This document shows positions 8,601 to 16,117 of a DNA stretch of 57,414 nucleotides, in pieces; within the stretch, counting starts at the first letter, position 1; the number at the start of each line of letters is the position of its first letter. The DNA comes from UBA5614 sp034678545 (GTDB lineage: Bacteria; Cloacimonadota; Cloacimonadia; Cloacimonadales; Cloacimonadaceae). The notes under the pieces were generated by a model that worked only from the letters and a program-made list of their open reading frames with translations, ran no database searches and was not told the origin of the DNA. The translations under genes and the position numbers were made by a program. The DNA lies in NCBI GenBank assembly GCA_034678545.1, contig JAXDBS010000077.1, forward strand, positions 1 through 57,414. The letters are read 5' to 3'.

Positions 8601-8848
8601 CCTATGTGTTTCCCAACCCTGGACGTGACAGGTTGGCTACCTTGCGACTGGAAAATCCCGAAGGGCTGGTTGAGTACAATCTGTATGACATCTCGGGAAA
8701 ACTGCTTTACAAGAATCAGCTGCAGACGCAATTGGAAAATTATCGAGATCAGCAGATTGATATCTCCGGACTGACATCCGGCGTATACCTTATCACTGTG
8801 CAAAACAAGGGCGAATGCCGCAAAGTAAAATTCGCAGTTGAAAAATGA
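5648..8848 (+). CDS. Secreted M6-family metalloprotease with T9SS C-terminal sorting domain
   Basis: 1066 residues. A hydrophobic signal (GILLLLLSVV, about residues 14-30) precedes a propeptide and an M6 (immune inhibitor A-like) catalytic domain with zinc motif HEFGHSLGLVD at residues 279-289 (two His, Glu and a third ligand Asp) and a following FDIMDSGGG Met-turn. The middle (about 640-960) is beta-rich with an FG-GAP-like DADNNGYTEVIVPHQDG segment. The last 80 residues are a Por-secretion domain: VFPNPGRD, YNLYDISGKLLY and ISGLTSGVYLITV, then a basic tail. Export through Sec and T9SS and surface attachment are expected. No good ribosome-binding site precedes the ATG at 5648; starts at residue 6 or 13 are possible. 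The gene lies just after a terminator and before three paralogous genes with which it is probably co-expressed. Confidence 0.88.
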   Translation: MAYCRMYGAAVIMGILLLLLSVVNPLRARAGVIPLRKTQAGRPARVHPYSQLLQSQPTSARPAKSSSDNQKLLVILVDFQEEIQDDPLTTGNGKFLFESDSTYLTTIASPPHNREYFIANLEALRYYYLAASQGLFDLQYDVYPADQTAYTLPNPMGYYSPPGASPDLFLARMEEYFKASFELADSLDPGIQFGQYGHFMIIHAGSDWQHDFFGDTPSDLPSFFIRAASGKEAVVDEGAVSIGYACNVPSTISQDFDTYTSGGLTYETGYGALNGVMAHEFGHSLGLVDLYSTYTFYPMVGSFDIMDSGGGGVTEDPAMPGVLVEGALPCLPGAFSRLVMFGEQFKEHGLLAETGHLLQDNAFSLSKQVAASSLKQDLSHPIPNLIKIPIGEDEYILLENRSVDPDGDGGTQIKGALDGRVVLHPVAFDDPTNAPTYEYDYLLPSFVDADYNAIGGGLLIWHVDEDLLFKQGRYDSEGNFISNFDNNTINSSYSHRGVRVIEADGLNDLGNEYSYFWTGTAYEYFHKYEAGLDQDGSFITWTTEIWRQEINSETDPALFTYEGHPSFYGLREIGQPSPVMNYRLSAGLFDNLCYLGMPDPSQTPLPIINSITEEQILPVLRNGSLSFHYYNPFDQLTNWPQIMAPLSVDLKFPEFAPIAADADNNGYTEVIVPHQDGIDIIQYNEDTPSVTSIGLQLSSSPLYALGELFVPALSGVSATTPARTGNYNIRPVNSLRLAATDSCLVELRQNQLRIWRPETGVIDEIYDLPESFGDYEPVSVEDINTGEHYHFLISNSGNIYKCHANLVEKILINPDSTELPTNLGVCRIGEYSPCLVFARGSKLLAINQVGTLLPGYPVAYHGFRAQPGSHLKIRLAPGAASETEGSIVYITLDNGNWLAVDGIYGINYAESVFSIKPGPYDQFSYQAGDEVSTWFFINRDNSLVAAERFDQETQPYVWSGFRDEGTGFKQIAFTQPQAHDSRFRAYVFPNPGRDRLATLRLENPEGLVEYNLYDISGKLLYKNQLQTQLENYRDQQIDISGLTSGVYLITVQNKGECRKVKFAVEK

Positions 8849-8871
8849 CCAGGACTTAAAAAGAGGACATT

Positions 8872-9870
8872 ATGCGCTATAAACTGACCATAACGGCACT
8901 GATCTTCCTGATCGGAATTGCAACTGGCTTATCAGCCAAAGACAGCAATCCGCTCGATGAAATGCTGCTGGGTCCCTCCACCAATACCGTCACGCTGGAT
9001 AAAAATACAGGGCAGGATACGCTGTTCAACGACATCATCAGGGTGAACTATGCGAAGAAGAATGCCAAACTGGCTATGCTGATGTCAGCTCTTGTACCAG
9101 GTGCCGGCCAGTATTACGCTGATAAATCCTCCATCACCAAATTCATTTTTCCCGCCATTGACCTCGCCGTGATCGGAGGGATGATCTATTACAACAACGA
9201 GGCCAAGAAAAAAGCCGATATTTACAAGGATTACGTCAATGACACCGTGCAGATGCAATTCGGCAGCATAACCTACAGTGGATCCCGCTACCGCAGGGAT
9301 TTTCAAACCTCTGTACAAAACGAATTGATAGCTATACATACCAACGATATCTATGACGGTGAATTCTTTAGTCTGGACGGGAATAACTCCCAGCAGTTCT
9401 ATGAGGACATAGGCAAGTATGACAAGTTCATTTTCGGATGGATCGACTGGTACATGCTCTTTGCTGAGAATAGTTATGATGGAGGCGTACCGGACCCGGA
9501 GCCTCAGTTTGTTTTCAGTTTGATGAGCCCGCCCCTGTCCCCTGACGACCCCAGGATCAACAGCTACCAGAATAAATGGCTTGGGAATCTGCCCCTGGAT
9601 GGAAGTTCCATCTCCTACCTGGCGCCCGCTTCCGGGCTGAGAGATGAGTATAAAAAACTCAGGAAAGCCTCGGAAGATAAATACCGGACCGCAAATTATG
9701 TCTCCTTCGGCCTTGCTCTCAACCATATTGCCAGCGCCATCGACGCCATCAGGGTGGCCAACAAAGTTAACCGTTTCTATTTGTCGAAAAATGACATCAA
9801 GCTGCACTATTACGCAAGCCACCGCAACGGAAACATCACTCCCATGCTGGGAGTCAATCTGAGTTTCTAA
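8872..9870 (+). CDS. LPGxGQ-family secreted/membrane protein, copy A (uncharacterised)
   Basis: 332 residues. Signal peptide, an acidic linker, then SALVPGAGQYYADKSSITK followed by a hydrophobic segment (FIFPAIDLAVIGGMIYY) like the N-terminal helix of DUF5683-type and TM2-type proteins. The central part is Tyr/Asp-rich; the C-terminal part has FGLALNHIASAIDAIRVANK, then beta strands ending in VNLSF. The same order occurs in the next two genes, so the three are paralogues. AGAGG lies five bases before the ATG, 23 bases after the protease stop. Function unknown; membrane or outer-membrane location is inferred from the signal and the terminal Phe. It is the longest of the trio, with about 100 extra residues in the middle. 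Confidence 0.75.
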   Translation: MRYKLTITALIFLIGIATGLSAKDSNPLDEMLLGPSTNTVTLDKNTGQDTLFNDIIRVNYAKKNAKLAMLMSALVPGAGQYYADKSSITKFIFPAIDLAVIGGMIYYNNEAKKKADIYKDYVNDTVQMQFGSITYSGSRYRRDFQTSVQNELIAIHTNDIYDGEFFSLDGNNSQQFYEDIGKYDKFIFGWIDWYMLFAENSYDGGVPDPEPQFVFSLMSPPLSPDDPRINSYQNKWLGNLPLDGSSISYLAPASGLRDEYKKLRKASEDKYRTANYVSFGLALNHIASAIDAIRVANKVNRFYLSKNDIKLHYYASHRNGNITPMLGVNLSF

Positions 9871-9874
9871 GCTA

Positions 9875-10549
9875 ATGATACGACTTTTTTTCAGAATCCT
9901 GCTTCTGATTTGCATATTCTTATGCGCCAACAACGCGATGCAGGCTAAATCTCTTCCCAAGGCCATGGTGATGTCTGCTCTGCTGCCTGGCTGCGGCGAG
10001 ATATATTCAGGGCATTTGAACCGCGGCGTGGCGCTCATAGCTGCCGATGCGGTCCTCTTGTTTGGGGCTGACAGATTCGGTAGGGAAACAAACTGGCTGG
10101 AATCCTCCTATAAGCAATATGCCCTGTCCAAAGCAGGGATAGAAACCGGCGGCGACAGCGAGTATTACAAATTGCTGAACGATTACTACAGCAGTGAACT
10201 GTATAATGACGAGATCGAGCAATACTTCCGGAATCTTGGACTGGCCAGATTCAACAATCCCAATTACTACAGCGAGGAAATTACTTTGTACAGCATTTCA
10301 GATCACGACGCCTGGAACTGGCAAAGCATATCTGACTGGCAGAAATACCGTAGCATCAGGAAAGACAGGCAAAAAATGGTGATGAATCGCAAGCTTGTCA
10401 TCGGAGCCGCCATTTTCAACCGCGTGATTAGCGTCTTGGACGCAGCATACCTGACCAGGAATTACAACAGAAAACACCGGGCCAGCATATCCATCCAGCC
10501 CGACCTGATCAATGATCGGGTAATACTAAGTTGTGCATGGGAGTTTTAA
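9875..10549 (+). CDS. LPGxG[QE]-family secreted/membrane protein, copy B (uncharacterised)
   Basis: 224 residues, starting 4 bases after copy A. Signal peptide, then MSALLPGCGEIYSGHLNRG followed by a hydrophobic segment (VALIAADAVLLFGA), a Tyr/Asn-rich middle with HDAWNWQSISDW and KYRSIRKDRQKM, a hydrophobic stretch with FNRVISVLDAAYLTRNYN and a terminal strand ending in AWEF. The Gln of the LPGxGQ motif is Glu here. The AWNW and YxSIR elements are shared with copy C but not obvious in A, so B and C are the closer pair. The ribosome-binding site is weak, suggesting translational coupling to copy A. Confidence 0.75.
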   Translation: MIRLFFRILLLICIFLCANNAMQAKSLPKAMVMSALLPGCGEIYSGHLNRGVALIAADAVLLFGADRFGRETNWLESSYKQYALSKAGIETGGDSEYYKLLNDYYSSELYNDEIEQYFRNLGLARFNNPNYYSEEITLYSISDHDAWNWQSISDWQKYRSIRKDRQKMVMNRKLVIGAAIFNRVISVLDAAYLTRNYNRKHRASISIQPDLINDRVILSCAWEF

Positions 10550-10550
10550 A

Positions 10551-11225
10551 ATGACCCTTATCAACACAAAGACTCGAATTATACTGATTTCAGCCGTACT
10601 TTGCCTGTTATCCCTGAATTTACAGGCCGGCCAATATAAATTCAGCCCCTTGTTGAAATCCGCCTTGTTACCCGGTTGGGGCCAGTTGTCTTTGGACCGC
10701 AGTTACGGTTACGGCATGATAGCTGGAGAAATCCTGTTCTGGTCAGCGTATTGTTACAACTTGAACGAGCAGGACCTGAAACACAGGGAATCCTATGAAT
10801 ACGCTCTACAATATGCCCACGTCAATCCGGGCAATTATCCAGACCAGTATTATCGCGATCTTGCCAAGTTTCAATCGAGCGGTTTTGAGGCAGGCGGATA
10901 CAACTCCATGGTGAGGACCCAGGCGCTGGAGCTTTTTCCCGGAGACCCGGTTCAGCAGCAGCAATACATAGACCAAAACTCCATCCCGGATAATATGGCC
11001 TGGAATTGGGACAGCCAGCAGTATCGCAAAAACTACAGCAGCATCCGCAACGGCATTCTGGAGTTACGGGACCGGGCACAGTTGATCACAGGCATTATGA
11101 TCGCCAACCACGTGCTCAGCACCATAGACATGCTTAGACTGAAGAAACACTGGACGAACAATATCAGAACATCTTTCCGCTACGACAACCAAACACCCAC
11201 CCTTATGCTGCAAGTCGATTTTTAA
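10551..11225 (+). CDS. LPGxGQ-family secreted/membrane protein, copy C (uncharacterised)
   Basis: 224 residues from the ATG at 10551, chosen over an in-frame ATG at 10533 because GGGAG stands 7 bases upstream and because it follows the stop of copy B by a single base. Signal peptide, KSALLPGWGQLSLDRSYGYG, a hydrophobic segment, Tyr/Gln-rich middle with NMAWNWDSQQYRKNYSSIRN, then IANHVLSTIDMLRLKKHW and a final strand ending in QVDF. Same length and layout as copy B. It ends the plus-strand block; the next gene converges 30 bases away with no clear terminator between. Confidence 0.75.
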   Translation: MTLINTKTRIILISAVLCLLSLNLQAGQYKFSPLLKSALLPGWGQLSLDRSYGYGMIAGEILFWSAYCYNLNEQDLKHRESYEYALQYAHVNPGNYPDQYYRDLAKFQSSGFEAGGYNSMVRTQALELFPGDPVQQQQYIDQNSIPDNMAWNWDSQQYRKNYSSIRNGILELRDRAQLITGIMIANHVLSTIDMLRLKKHWTNNIRTSFRYDNQTPTLMLQVDF

Positions 11226-11255
11226 CCGCGCTGGCTCAGGACGGGCTTCCGGGTA

Positions 11256-12251
11256 TCAGCAGACTTTTTTCAGGGCAGCGGCAACCTCTTCGGGTTTAAT
11301 TGTCAGCAGGCAGGCCAGATGCTTCCGGGGGCAGATTTTGCCGCCATGCAATGAGCAGGGCTGACAGCTGATGTTTTTGCAGATAACAACTGCCTTGGGA
11401 TTTAGCGGCCTGAATCCGAGCTTCGGGTGAGTGGCACCAAAGACAGCAACTTGAGGTTTATTAAGAGCCGCCGCTATGTGCATTGGCCCGCTGTCGTTCG
11501 TAATCACGGCATCCGCGGCCGCTATTGCATCGATAAGCTCTCCCGGACTGAAGAAACCGGCCAGATCAACCGAGTTGTTACCCGTTTTTGAATGAATCCA
11601 TTCAGTTAGTTCCTTCTCTTCCCTGCTCCCCATCAACCAGAAATAATAGCTTTCTCCCGCAGCGAGGATGAATTTGACCCAGGATTCTTGGGGATACATT
11701 TTTGTGGAATGGGTCGCTCCTGGGAAAAGGGCAATCACTTTCAATCCGTCTTGTTTGTGGTAAATCTGCCTCAGAGTCCGCGATTTTTCTTCCGCGGGAA
11801 ACAGCTTGGGAAAAAGCAAGCCATTCCCCAGATCCGGTTTTGCAAGCCTTACGCCAGCCCGGATCAAAGCAGTCAGGTATAATTCAAGAGTAGAATCGAT
11901 CACTTGGGAAGATCTCTTTTTTGCTATTGCCCGCCTGAGCTGGTGTTTTTTATCATAAGTGATCTTCTTCGCACCCGGGCAAAAGAGCTTGATCAAAAAT
12001 GAAGACAATTTGTTATGCAGGTCAAAGACAAGATCGTATCTCGCCTTTATCAATGACAGGTGTTGGCGGATTGATCCGGAATAGTTAATGACCGTGATAA
12101 GCATCCCGAAGGATTGCGGCACTTCCCGGAATCTGGCTTTGGCAATATAATGCAGTTCAGCTTCAGGAAACTCTGTGTGCAGTTTCCAGACAACAGGCTG
12201 GGTCAGGATAATATCTCCCAAAGAACTGAGCCGAATGATGAGGATCTTCAT
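11256..12251 (-). CDS. Glycosyltransferase family 9 (heptosyltransferase-like)
   Basis: 331 residues, usual length for ADP-heptose:LPS heptosyltransferases of the GT-B fold. Seen: RLSSLGDIILTQPVVWKL at the N-terminus, VFDLHNKLSSF, ALFPGATHSTKMYPQESW and the nucleotide-sugar binding block VITNDSGPMHIAAALNKP then VFGATHPKLGF. A Cys-rich C-terminal part (CKNISCQPCSLHGGKICPRKHLAC) follows, also common in this family. It probably adds a heptose or other sugar to lipopolysaccharide core on the cytoplasmic face of the inner membrane. It is the last gene of a minus-strand run after trxB and alaS, 40 bases downstream of alaS. No strong ribosome-binding site is seen. The acceptor and donor are not fixed by sequence. 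Confidence 0.85.
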   Translation of the reverse strand: MKILIIRLSSLGDIILTQPVVWKLHTEFPEAELHYIAKARFREVPQSFGMLITVINYSGSIRQHLSLIKARYDLVFDLHNKLSSFLIKLFCPGAKKITYDKKHQLRRAIAKKRSSQVIDSTLELYLTALIRAGVRLAKPDLGNGLLFPKLFPAEEKSRTLRQIYHKQDGLKVIALFPGATHSTKMYPQESWVKFILAAGESYYFWLMGSREEKELTEWIHSKTGNNSVDLAGFFSPGELIDAIAAADAVITNDSGPMHIAAALNKPQVAVFGATHPKLGFRPLNPKAVVICKNISCQPCSLHGGKICPRKHLACLLTIKPEEVAAALKKVC

Positions 12252-12291
12252 ACATTAATCAAAGGACGTAGACATTAGGGAATGCTTGTTG

Positions 12292-14886
12292 TCAGCCAAA
12301 CAGATTGATTACCTCGGCCATGGCCTGATCAAGTTTTCCGGTTTCACGTCCGCCCGCCATGGCACTATCAGGTTTGCCACCGCCCTTGCCTCCCACCAGA
12401 CCGGCGATCTGCCCCGCAAGTTTGCCGGCATGGAATCTAGGCAAAAGGTCTTTCGTAACGCTGACATTGATGGAAACCTTGTCCTCAAGCAGGGCGAATA
12501 GTACGGCAACAACAGATCCCCGGCTGTCCCTGATGCCATCGCCGATCAATCGCAGCTCATCTGAAGAGCTGACGTCAAGCTTTTCCGCGATCAGTGAAAA
12601 GCCATCTTTCCTAACCGCCTTATGCATTAGCGCTTTAACAATGTCCCGGATGGCAGTCGACTGGTGCTCTTCCAGTTTCTGTTGAATTTCAGCCTGATTT
12701 TTCAGCAGTTGATCAACGCGCTCGAACAGCTTCTTTTCAGGAGTATTGAGTTTCAAAGCGAGGGCTGCGATTTTATCCTGCATGTCCAGTACCCAGTTTT
12801 CGGCAGCGTCGCCGGTAATGGCTTCCATTCTGCGGATCCCTGCCGCCGAAGATGATTCAGAGACGATCTTGAAAAAGCCGATCTCACCGGTTGATGCTAT
12901 GTGCGTCCCGCCGCAGAGTTCCTTGGAAAATCCCTCTATGCTGACAACCCGTACTTTTTCTCCGTATTTTTCTCCAAAAAGAGCCACGGCGCCTTCCCGT
13001 CGCGCCTGGTCCAGTTGCTTCAAATCAACTGAAACCGGCTTGTCTTCCCTGATCTGTTCATTGACCATTTTTTCGACAGCCCTAATTTGTTGAGCCGACA
13101 ACGCTTCGAAATGGGCGAAATCAAAACGCAGATAATCCGGCGCCACCAGGGAGCCCTTTTGCTGGACATGTTCTCCCAAAACAGTCCTCAGGGCTTTATG
13201 CAGAAGGTGGGTGGCAGTATGGTTGCGGGCGGTCCTCTTTCTCCTATCCAGATCGATCTCGGCAATCACTTCATCTGCAGCGACCACTCCAAATTCCAGC
13301 TTGCCATAATGAACGATCAGGTCATTACTCTTGGTGACATCCACCACATTAACTGACATGTCATCGTTGAACACCCGGCCAGTATCTGCTAACTGTCCTC
13401 CAGCCTCGGCGATGAACGGGGTCCGCTCAAGCTGAAAGAAAATCTTGTTATCGTCGTCCAGGCTGTAGCGCATAATTCTTGTTTTAACTCTGGACTGCTC
13501 ATACCCGACAAATTCAGTTGTTTCTCCACCCCGGATTTCAATCCAGTTTATCCGCCGTGTATTCTGTTTGAAATCTCCTGCTTCACGAGCCCGCTTTTTC
13601 TGTTTTTCCATTTCCTGATCAAATCCCTGCCTGTCCACTTCGAGTTTTTTTTCCTCCGCCAGAATAATTGTCAGGTCCAGCGGGAATCCGTATGTATCAT
13701 ATAGCATAAAAGCATGTTTCCCAGACAGTTTACCCACTTTTTGCGCTGCAACAATCTCGTTGAATTTTTCCAGGCCAGTATCCAGAGTCTGGTTAAAACG
13801 GGTTTCCTCCGCCTTGATCACTGATACTACATATTGCCGCTTCTCGTTAAGTTCATGGTAATGGTGACCCATCAGCTCCGCTATAATATCCACAAGTTTA
13901 TAGAGGAAGGGATCATGCATGTCGAGCAAGCGCCCGTAGCGGGCAGCCCTTCTCAAGATGCGCCGCAGCACATACCCTCGGCCTTCGTTGGACGGGAATC
14001 CTCCATCCGCCAGCGCGAAGCATAGGCACCTGACGTGGTCCGCTATAACCCGGTGCGCCATTCCGTCTTCTCGGGCATAGGGATGGCCGGTCAATTCAGT
14101 TATCCTGTCCATGATAGGCAGAAACAGGTCGGTATGATAATTGGATGTCTGCTCCTGTAAAACCTGGCAGATCCTTTCCAGCCCGGCCCCGGTATCAACA
14201 TATCTGGCCGGCAGGGGATTCAGCTTTCCCTTGTCATCGCGGTTGTACTGAATGAAAACAAGATTCCACAGCTCAATGAAGCGAGCGCAGTCCCCATTTA
14301 CTTTACACTCATGCCCCGGGATATGCTGTTTGTCGCAAAAACCTTCACCCCGATCGATATGGATCTCAGAGCAGGGTCCGCACGGCCCCGTCTCCCCCAT
14401 TTCCCAAAAATTATCCTTGTCGCCGTGGACGGACATGTTTTCTTTGTTGATATCGGTCTCGCCCAGCCACAACTCTTTGGCTTCCATGTCGGTATGGTGG
14501 ACTGTGGCATGCAGGCTGCCCTTTGGGAGTTTCCACACTTCTGTCAGCAGTTCCCAGGCCCAGATGATGGCTTCCTTTTTGTAATAATCGCCGAAGGACC
14601 AATTGCCCAGCATTTCGAAAAATGTGTGGTGATATCCGTCCTTGCCGACTTCTTCCAGATCGTTGTGCTTGCCTCCGGCCCTAATGCATTTCTGACTGTT
14701 CACGGCCCTTGGGCTGGCAGGTTCATGCAGTCCGAGAAACACAGGTTTGAACTGATTCATGCCTGCGTTGGTAAAGAGCAAAGTCGAGTCATCGGTGGGG
14801 ATGACGGGAGAGGAAGGCACAAAAACGTGCCCCTTCTGCACAAAGAATTCCACGAATTGCCTGCGGACATCATTGCTGGAGATCAT
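12292..14886 (-). CDS. Alanyl-tRNA synthetase
   Basis: 864 residues, normal for AlaS. The class II catalytic domain begins with RRQFVEFFVQKGHVFVPSSP and NAGMNQFKPVFLG; the editing domain carries HTATHLLHKALR and CGGTHIASTGEIGFFKI, giving the zinc-binding His2-Cys-His set; a C-terminal oligomerisation domain ends with a glycine-rich GLVGGKGGGKPDSAMAGG motif. It charges tRNA-Ala and clears mischarged Ser/Gly. The start at 14886 (MISSNDVRRQF) overlaps the trxB stop as ATGA, so translation is coupled; the upstream in-frame start at 14925 lies within trxB and is unlikely. Confidence 0.97.
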   Translation of the reverse strand: MISSNDVRRQFVEFFVQKGHVFVPSSPVIPTDDSTLLFTNAGMNQFKPVFLGLHEPASPRAVNSQKCIRAGGKHNDLEEVGKDGYHHTFFEMLGNWSFGDYYKKEAIIWAWELLTEVWKLPKGSLHATVHHTDMEAKELWLGETDINKENMSVHGDKDNFWEMGETGPCGPCSEIHIDRGEGFCDKQHIPGHECKVNGDCARFIELWNLVFIQYNRDDKGKLNPLPARYVDTGAGLERICQVLQEQTSNYHTDLFLPIMDRITELTGHPYAREDGMAHRVIADHVRCLCFALADGGFPSNEGRGYVLRRILRRAARYGRLLDMHDPFLYKLVDIIAELMGHHYHELNEKRQYVVSVIKAEETRFNQTLDTGLEKFNEIVAAQKVGKLSGKHAFMLYDTYGFPLDLTIILAEEKKLEVDRQGFDQEMEKQKKRAREAGDFKQNTRRINWIEIRGGETTEFVGYEQSRVKTRIMRYSLDDDNKIFFQLERTPFIAEAGGQLADTGRVFNDDMSVNVVDVTKSNDLIVHYGKLEFGVVAADEVIAEIDLDRRKRTARNHTATHLLHKALRTVLGEHVQQKGSLVAPDYLRFDFAHFEALSAQQIRAVEKMVNEQIREDKPVSVDLKQLDQARREGAVALFGEKYGEKVRVVSIEGFSKELCGGTHIASTGEIGFFKIVSESSSAAGIRRMEAITGDAAENWVLDMQDKIAALALKLNTPEKKLFERVDQLLKNQAEIQQKLEEHQSTAIRDIVKALMHKAVRKDGFSLIAEKLDVSSSDELRLIGDGIRDSRGSVVAVLFALLEDKVSINVSVTKDLLPRFHAGKLAGQIAGLVGGKGGGKPDSAMAGGRETGKLDQAMAEVINLFG

Positions 14887-15821
14887 GCCTCCGCTCCAAA
14901 TTCGTCCTGATGCTCCTCCACCCATTTTTCCGCGCTCCAGGCGGCGATCGCCCCATCGCTTGTGGCAGTTACTACCTGGCGTAGAACTTTGCAGCGCACA
15001 TCGCCAGCGGCAAAGATGCCGGGGATGTTCGTATGCATGAACTCGTCAGTGATGATGAAGCCGTTGGGATCAAGGTTAAGCCTCGATTCCAGCAAGCCCG
15101 TATTGGGCAGGATGCCTACATAAATGAAAACTCCGTCCACCGGGAGGAAGGTGATCTTGTCGGTTTTCCGGTTGTACAGTTCCAATTCGGAAACTTTGAT
15201 CTCACCCTTGATTTCCTGCACGACGGTATCCCAGATAAACTCCATTTTGGAATTTTTGAAAGCCCGCTGTTGGATTATGTATTGGGCGCGGAGTGCGTCA
15301 CGCCTGTGGATCACATAGACCGTGTCCGCAAATTTAGTCAGAAACATGCCCTCTTCGATAGCGGAATCCCCGCCTCCCACAACCACCACTTTCTTATTGC
15401 GGTAAAACGCGCCGTCGCAGGTTGCGCAGTATGACACTCCCCGTCCGGTCAACCTTTCCTCGCCCGGCACGTTAAGCCTTCTTGGTGATGCTCCGGAGCA
15501 CAGGATTATGCTCTTGGCGCGATATTCCTGATCCGCCGCGCCTGCTATCTTGCACTTTCCCTCCAGACCGAGGGCAGTGATCTCAGCTTCAATGAAATCT
15601 GCCCCGAAACGCTCAGCCTGCTTTTTCATAGTGTCTGTAAGTTCAAATCCGGTGATGGGATTTTCAAAGCCTGGATAGTTCTCAACCTCTTCCGTGACAT
15701 TGATCTGTCCGCCTACCAGGGCTTTTTCAAAGACAGCCGTTTTCATTCCGCTCCTGGCTGCATATATCGCGGCTGACAAGCCGGCCGGCCCCGCTCCTAT
15801 GATTATTACGTCATACCTCAT
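14883..15821 (-). CDS. Thioredoxin reductase (NADPH)
   Basis: 312 residues, typical of low-molecular-weight bacterial TrxB. FAD-binding GAGPAGLSAAIYAAR at the N-terminus; redox pair in YCATCDGAFY; NADPH-binding GGGDSAIEEG; and the second FAD motif GDVRCKVLRQVVTATSDGAIAA at the C-terminus. It reduces thioredoxin in the cytoplasm. First gene of a minus-strand unit with alaS and the glycosyltransferase, with a good promoter match upstream (15854-15881). Confidence 0.95.
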   Translation of the reverse strand: MRYDVIIIGAGPAGLSAAIYAARSGMKTAVFEKALVGGQINVTEEVENYPGFENPITGFELTDTMKKQAERFGADFIEAEITALGLEGKCKIAGAADQEYRAKSIILCSGASPRRLNVPGEERLTGRGVSYCATCDGAFYRNKKVVVVGGGDSAIEEGMFLTKFADTVYVIHRRDALRAQYIIQQRAFKNSKMEFIWDTVVQEIKGEIKVSELELYNRKTDKITFLPVDGVFIYVGILPNTGLLESRLNLDPNGFIITDEFMHTNIPGIFAAGDVRCKVLRQVVTATSDGAIAAWSAEKWVEEHQDEFGAEA

Positions 15822-15853
15822 GGTGTTCCCTTTGCAATCATTAATAATGTTTC

Positions 15854-15881
15854 ATTATCTAAAATATAATGTTTCCGTCAA
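15854..15881 (-). promoter_or_regulatory. Putative promoter of trxB-alaS-GT9
   Basis: On the minus strand TTGACG (15881-15876), 16 bases, GATAAT (15859-15854) followed by G. Predicted transcription start lies about 25 bases before the trxB ATG at 15821. Confidence 0.55.
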
Positions 15882-15989
15882 TAGCAAACTGCAGGCAAAC
15901 CCCTCAAAACCGGAACACTCTCCCTGCCTGATCGCTACCTGTAAACCACGCGGGATCAAGCAAGGAGAATAGGAAAATGGAAAATTTAC

Positions 15990-16019
15990 TTGCCTGATTT
16001 GCATTGATGGATAAAATGG
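15990..16019 (+). promoter_or_regulatory. Putative promoter of the mutA-mutB-meaB operon
   Basis: TTGCCT (15990-15995), 16 bases, TAAAAT (16012-16017) followed by GG. The 13-base word AAAATGGAAAATT overlaps it at about 16014-16026 and occurs once more at about 15974-15986, a spaced direct repeat that could bind a regulator. Confidence 0.45.
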
Positions 16020-16036
16020 AAAATTAATAAAGAGTA

Positions 16037-16061
16037 TATGCCTTACAGGCATGTGATCACA
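16037..16061. promoter_or_regulatory. Dyad elements in the mutA leader
   Basis: ATGCC-TTACA-GGCAT (16037-16051) is a small hairpin and is followed directly by the perfect 12-base palindrome ATGTGATCACAT (16050-16061). They lie just downstream of the predicted transcription start, so an operator role is possible. The half-sites resemble the CRP core TGTGA/TCACA but lack the 6-base spacer of a CRP site. The remainder of the 15822-16117 gap shows no recognisable cobalamin riboswitch. Confidence 0.3.
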
Positions 16062-16117
16062 TAATGGATTGAACATCAGAAGTTTAGTATTGGAAATTGA
16101 ATAAAAGGAGATTCCGC

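Noticed and set aside
16050..16061. CRP binding site at TGTGATCACA
   Set aside because: A CRP site needs a 6-base spacer between the half-sites; here they abut, so it is only a palindrome.
15822..16117. Cobalamin riboswitch upstream of the mutase operon
   Set aside because: No B12-box-like sequence or matching stem set is seen on the plus strand; only small dyads.
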